From the NCBI GenBank assembly GCA_964435475.1, contig CAYSZB010000001.1:1-64000 (forward strand): DNA of 64,000 nucleotides, written 5' to 3'. Below are positions 60,579 through 64,000 of the stretch, one piece after another. A program made the position numbers and the translations under genes. The notes beneath the pieces are model-generated. The model had not been told where the DNA came from. It did not search any database and saw nothing but the letters and a program-made list of their open reading frames with translations. The DNA comes from CAYSZB01 sp964435475 (GTDB lineage: Bacteria; Chloroflexota; Anaerolineae; Anaerolineales; Anaerolineaceae). The first letter of the stretch is position 1; every line of letters starts with the position of its first letter.

Positions 60579-62315
60579 GTGACCTGTTCCGTGCAGGCAA
60601 GTTCAACGACTGGTGGAAGTTCTGGTCATGGAAAGCCAGGAACAGCATCGATCGCTATTCCATCCACCTGCAAAACCGCATGTATGGTTCGCAGTCCCAA
60701 CCCTGGCCGCAATTCAATTTCCCGGTGCGCAGGGAAGGTCCAAAATTAGCACTTTCCATGCGTTTTGGTTTTGTGATCCTGCCCGGCACCGCCGGTGGGA
60801 AGACCAGGCTTACCCACGGGGCGCTCGATCACCAGGGTTACCCGGGTTGGGCGGTATGGAACCTGANNNNNNNNNNNNNNNNNNNNNNNNNNNNNNNNNN
60901 NNNNNNNNNNNNNNNNNNNNNNNNNNNNNNNNNNNNNNNNNNNNNNNNNNNNNNNNNNNNNNNNNNACCCACGGGGCGCTCGATCACCAGGGTTACCCGG
61001 GTTGGGCGGTATGGAACCTGACCGGCAGCTCATTTGAAACCACGGATGCCGTCAAACCCTCCTGGGGTGCGGAAGAAACAACCAGCGACATGGCTAGATT
61101 GAAAGATTTTATTCGCCTGGCTGACCTGGACTATGTCAGTTTTTTGGATGAGGGCGATTACTTCGATGAAACTTACCTGGCGCAGATCCTCCTCGGCACA
61201 CAGGGACAGACTCCCGCCGGGATTTATTGCGATGAGGATCATTACCAACCGCCCTATGGCGCGGTGGACACGCCATTCTTGAAGCCCGAACCCTCAGAGG
61301 CGCTGTTGATTTCGGTAAATTACCTGCGTCATGCCTTTTTCCATAAAGACCTGGTCATGAGGCTGGAAAATGGTCATTTCTCTTTGGCAGACCTGCGCGA
61401 AAGGCTAGCCTGGGGGTTACTCAAAGGTGATCAGCAAGTACTGCATATCCCCGGCCGATTAGTGCATGCTGTGGAACCTATTCAACCCACCCAGAAAACA
61501 ATCGAGCAGAGAGCCGGGGTCATCAGGACCGTTCTAGAAGAAAGAGGAGTAAGTGGGGTTAAGGTTAAATTGGGCAATCCAGGCCTTTTGCATTTGACCT
61601 GGAAGACAAATGACGACCTGGTCTCGATCATCGTGCTGACACGCGACCACAGTGAAATCTTGGCGCGCATGCTGCAGACCCTGCGCGAAAGAACGCGTTA
61701 TCCCAATTATGAGATCATCATTGTGGATAACCAAAGCTGTGAACCCCAAACAGCAGCCCTCTATTCTGAATTGGAAGAGGACACCCGCATCCGTATCGTT
61801 TACCGCGAGGATGATTTCAATTATTCGCGCTACAACAATGCCGGTGCAAAGTTTGCCAGGGGCAAGGTCCTGCTCTTTTTGAATAATGACATCGAGATCA
61901 TCCACCCGGACTGGCTCGACGAATTGGTCATGTGGGCGCAACGTCCGGATGTGGGAGTGGTGGGTGCAAGGTTGATGTATCCCAATGGTCGCATCCAGCA
62001 TGCCGGTGTGGTGATCGGGCTGGTGGGTTCAGCCGGGCATGTCTTCATTGGCGAACATCCGGAAATATTTACCCCGCATGGCTCGCCGCTTTGGTATCGC
62101 AACATGCTGGCGGTCACCGGGGCCTGCATGGCAATGCGCCGCGACGTTTTTGACACATTGAGCGGGTTTGACGAAGACTACCAGTTGACCTTCAGTGACA
62201 TTACCCTGTGCCTTAAGGCGATCGATCATGGCTACCAGGTGATCTATAACCCGTTTGCCTGCCTGCTTCACCATGAAGGGGGAACCCGCGGAAAAACCAT
62301 ACCCGATGCAGACAT
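60566..62315 (+). CDS. Family 2 glycosyltransferase, upstream part (crosses a false gap, ends at a real gap)
   Basis: The ATG at 60566 follows AAAGGTGG. The frame of the first 100 residues continues past the N run only if one of the 55-base copies (60812-60866, 60967-61021) is removed. Then the sequence reads smoothly from PGWAVWNL into TGSSFETTDA. A first degenerate GT-A domain (LDYVSFLDEGDYFDETYL) is followed by a clear GT2: LVSIIVLTRDHSEIL, LLFLNNDIEIIHPDWL, GVVGARLMYPNGRIQHAGVV, VTGACMAMRRDVFD. It is a paralogue of the gene at 53140. It runs into the N run at 62316. Confidence 0.85.
60867..60966. other. False assembly gap (100 N) between 55-base duplicate flanks
   Basis: Bases 60812-60866 and 60967-61021 are identical over 55 positions. 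Collapsing them joins the two halves of the GT2 gene in frame. Confidence 0.93.
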
Positions 62316-62415
62316 NNNNNNNNNNNNNNNNNNNNNNNNNNNNNNNNNNNNNNNNNNNNNNNNNNNNNNNNNNNNNNNNNNNNNNNNNNNNNNNNNNNNN
62401 NNNNNNNNNNNNNNN
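62316..62415. other. Assembly gap (100 N) with non-repeating flanks
   Basis: The flanking sequences differ, so bases of unknown number are missing between a GT2 C-terminus and a GT4 N-terminal region. Confidence 0.85.
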
Positions 62416-63618
62416 GGCCTGCAGGTCACCCTGGCGCATGCCTGGCAGTGTGGTTTGCCCGGCCTGATAAAGCAGAACCGCTTTAATTTTGCAGTCTTCC
62501 AGCGTGTCGAAATGGACAGGTTTATCCAGCGCCTGGTCGATGGGCTGAAAAACCAGGGGACGATCATCCTCTATGACACGGACGACCTGGTTTTTGACCG
62601 GGATGCCTTCAAATACATCGACAGCCCGGATTTCAGTGATCCATTACGGGCAAAACTCTACCTCAGGTCAATGGAACGCCAGAAAGAGATGCTTTTAGCC
62701 GCTGATGGCGTGCTGGTCTCGACCCAATATATGGTCAAGCAGGTTCGTCGGCTCAACAAACCCGTTTGGGTGCATCAAAACGCCCTCAGTCAAGAGATGA
62801 TCCGCCTCTCTGAAGACGCATATACGGCACGTAAATCGCATGACGAGATTATCATGGGCTATGCCAGCGGCACCCGCACCCATGACCGCGACTTTGCTGT
62901 GGCGGCCCCGGCGCTCAGGCAGATTCTTGTCCAATATCCGCAAACGGAGCTGTGGCTGATCGGCGATGTTGACCCCGGCGAGGGCTGGGAGGGTTTTGGT
63001 GACAGGGTGCGGAGCATCCCCAAACTGAAATGGCGGCAGCTGCCAGGCTACCTGGCACAACTGGACATCAACCTGGCACCCCTGGTGGCGGGCAACCCCT
63101 TTGCCGAGTCCAAGAGTGCCATCAAGTACATGGAAGCGGCTCTCGTCAGGTGCCCGACCATCGCATCTGCATGCGCTGAGTTTAAAGAAGTGATCTGTGA
63201 TGGAGAAAATGGTTTCCTCGCCCATAACGATAAGGAATGGTTGGGAAAGCTGACCCTCCTGGTTGAGAACACCCAATTAAGGGACGAGATGGGGAAGCAA
63301 GCGTACCAGGGTGTTATGGATATAGCCCATCCCAACAGGCGTAGCAGTGACCTGTTAAATACCTTACATGAAATAAGCATGGAATTGCGCGGTTCGTCCC
63401 CTTTGGCAGACTTCTATGCAAAACAGCAGATTAGTGATCCCAAGGAAGCGATTGATCTGCCCTACAAATGGAAGGAAGCACCAGGTGACATGCAGCGTGG
63501 TTGGGCTACCCTCTGGCGGCGCGGACCTTTGGAATTGTTCGGTGGGATATGGGTGGGGATTCGTCGCTTGCTGGCGCCGCTCTTTCCTTTTCGCAAACAC
63601 AAGATGAACAATAATTAG
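62416..63618 (+). CDS. Glycosyltransferase family 4, 5'-truncated by the gap
   Basis: About 400 residues are visible. The first visible residues (GLQVTLAHAW) correspond to the second strand of a GT-B N-terminal domain, so some 20-40 residues are hidden in the gap. TIILYDTDDLVFDRDAF matches the YD-DDL-F motif also seen in the first GT4 domain of the gene at 45297. The C-terminal domain has MGYASGTRTHDRDF, AQLDINLAPLV and ESKSAIKYMEAALVRCPTIAS. The protein ends in a basic amphipathic region. It may be the second half of one GT2-GT4 fusion with the preceding feature, or a separate gene. Confidence 0.82.
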   Translation, partial: GLQVTLAHAWQCGLPGLIKQNRFNFAVFQRVEMDRFIQRLVDGLKNQGTIILYDTDDLVFDRDAFKYIDSPDFSDPLRAKLYLRSMERQKEMLLAADGVLVSTQYMVKQVRRLNKPVWVHQNALSQEMIRLSEDAYTARKSHDEIIMGYASGTRTHDRDFAVAAPALRQILVQYPQTELWLIGDVDPGEGWEGFGDRVRSIPKLKWRQLPGYLAQLDINLAPLVAGNPFAESKSAIKYMEAALVRCPTIASACAEFKEVICDGENGFLAHNDKEWLGKLTLLVENTQLRDEMGKQAYQGVMDIAHPNRRSSDLLNTLHEISMELRGSSPLADFYAKQQISDPKEAIDLPYKWKEAPGDMQRGWATLWRRGPLELFGGIWVGIRRLLAPLFPFRKHKMNNN

Positions 63619-63619
63619 C

Positions 63620-64000
63620 ATGACCTTGAAAATAAATGACCCAACCCTGGTAAAAAACATACAACAAACCATCACCGACGAAATATTTTTTGCCCTGGGC
63701 TTGAAGAGGAACGGGTTTTTGCGAAAGAGCCTGGGCTGGGTCTTTCACCTGCCCACCCGTCGTTTTGCACAGATGATGGCAGAGGTGGATTGGGCGACTG
63801 GTCAAGGCGGTTTACCTGCCGGCTGCCAAAGGATGAGCAACTTTCTCAATGTTCAGGCATCGATCAAAGGCGAAGAACATATCCCGCTTACAGGACCGGT
63901 GATCATCCTTTCGAATCATCCCGGTGCTTATGATTCCATAGCGCTGGGTGCCTGTATCAAACGCCTGGACCTTAAGTTTGTTGTTGGAGAGACCGGGCTC
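63620..64000 (+). CDS. PlsC-like acyltransferase, partial (runs off the window)
   Basis: An ATG one base after the previous stop opens a frame that continues to the window end (127 codons so far). The translation begins MTLKINDPTL. It reaches ILSNHPGAYDSIALG, the HX4D catalytic motif of glycerolipid acyltransferases, near residue 103. Enzymes of this family acylate lysophosphatidate or other lipid or sugar acceptors. Its place at the end of a polysaccharide locus leaves open a role in acylating the glycan or its lipid carrier. Confidence 0.75.
   Translation, partial: MTLKINDPTLVKNIQQTITDEIFFALGLKRNGFLRKSLGWVFHLPTRRFAQMMAEVDWATGQGGLPAGCQRMSNFLNVQASIKGEEHIPLTGPVIILSNHPGAYDSIALGACIKRLDLKFVVGETGL

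Noticed and set aside
1..64000. CRISPR arrays, tRNA, rRNA and insertion sequences
   Set aside because: No regularly spaced repeats, no tRNA-like CCA-ended folds with TTCGA arms, no rRNA-like conserved stretches and no transposase frames were recognised by eye. A covariance-model search would be the decisive check.

Overview
This 64 kb window looks like a chromosomal scaffold from an uncultured Anaerolineae-type bacterium (Chloroflexota). The assignment is an inference. It rests on moderately GC-rich genes with G/C-biased third positions, many lipoproteins with Thr/Pro/Glu-rich linkers, LysM and beta-propeller surface proteins, a bi-domain polysaccharide oxidoreductase, and no sporulation or photosynthesis operon. 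I saw no rRNA, tRNA, CRISPR array, transposase or integrase. Five runs of exactly 100 N interrupt the sequence. Three of them are flanked on both sides by the same 55 bases and are almost certainly false gaps; removing the gap and one copy restores an intact reading frame each time.

Layout. 1-13.9 kb holds mixed housekeeping and surface genes: a TipAS-type MerR regulator, a polytopic membrane protein, a GerMN lipoprotein, a secreted repeat protein, a MerR regulator paired with a VWA/aspartic-protease-fold fusion, a DUF1003 protein, a lone phage-type tail-tube protein, glutamate dehydrogenase, a heparinase-like protein and two tandem small membrane proteins. 14.0-18.3 kb carries a glycosyltransferase overlapping a PhoB/PhoR-type two-component pair, followed by phoU. 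18.4-32.9 kb holds lipoproteins, a ComEC homologue, a DUF692 protein, a PcrA/UvrD helicase, a metal-dependent hydrolase, a sulfite-oxidase-like protein and a LysM protein. 32.9-39.2 kb holds a sugar nucleotidyltransferase, an aminotransferase and a leftward set (bi-domain oxidoreductase, CorA, flavodoxin).

39.36 kb to the window end is one long rightward polysaccharide locus. It begins with a Wzm/Wzt-type ABC exporter, followed by dTDP-L-rhamnose synthesis (rmlC, rmlB, rmlA, rmlD), a methyltransferase with a coiled-coil tail, a 1364-residue multi-domain glycosyltransferase, a GT8-like/WbsX fusion, two polytopic membrane proteins, several GT2/GT4 enzymes and the start of an acyltransferase. 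Together these should build, decorate and export a rhamnose-containing surface polysaccharide. The exporter ATPase lacks the glycan-binding tail of O-antigen Wzt proteins. The segment from about 47.83 to 53.2 kb is clearly more AT-rich than both flanks, and its left edge falls inside one gene.

Features I find most worth following up: the VWA protein fused to two retropepsin-like lobes, one of which has lost its catalytic Asp; the coiled-coil plus SR(A/S)W module shared by the methyltransferase and the giant glycosyltransferase; the AT-rich mosaic insert; promoters placed so that transcripts start at or within a few bases of the start codon; and the orphan tail-tube gene with its own promoter and terminator.
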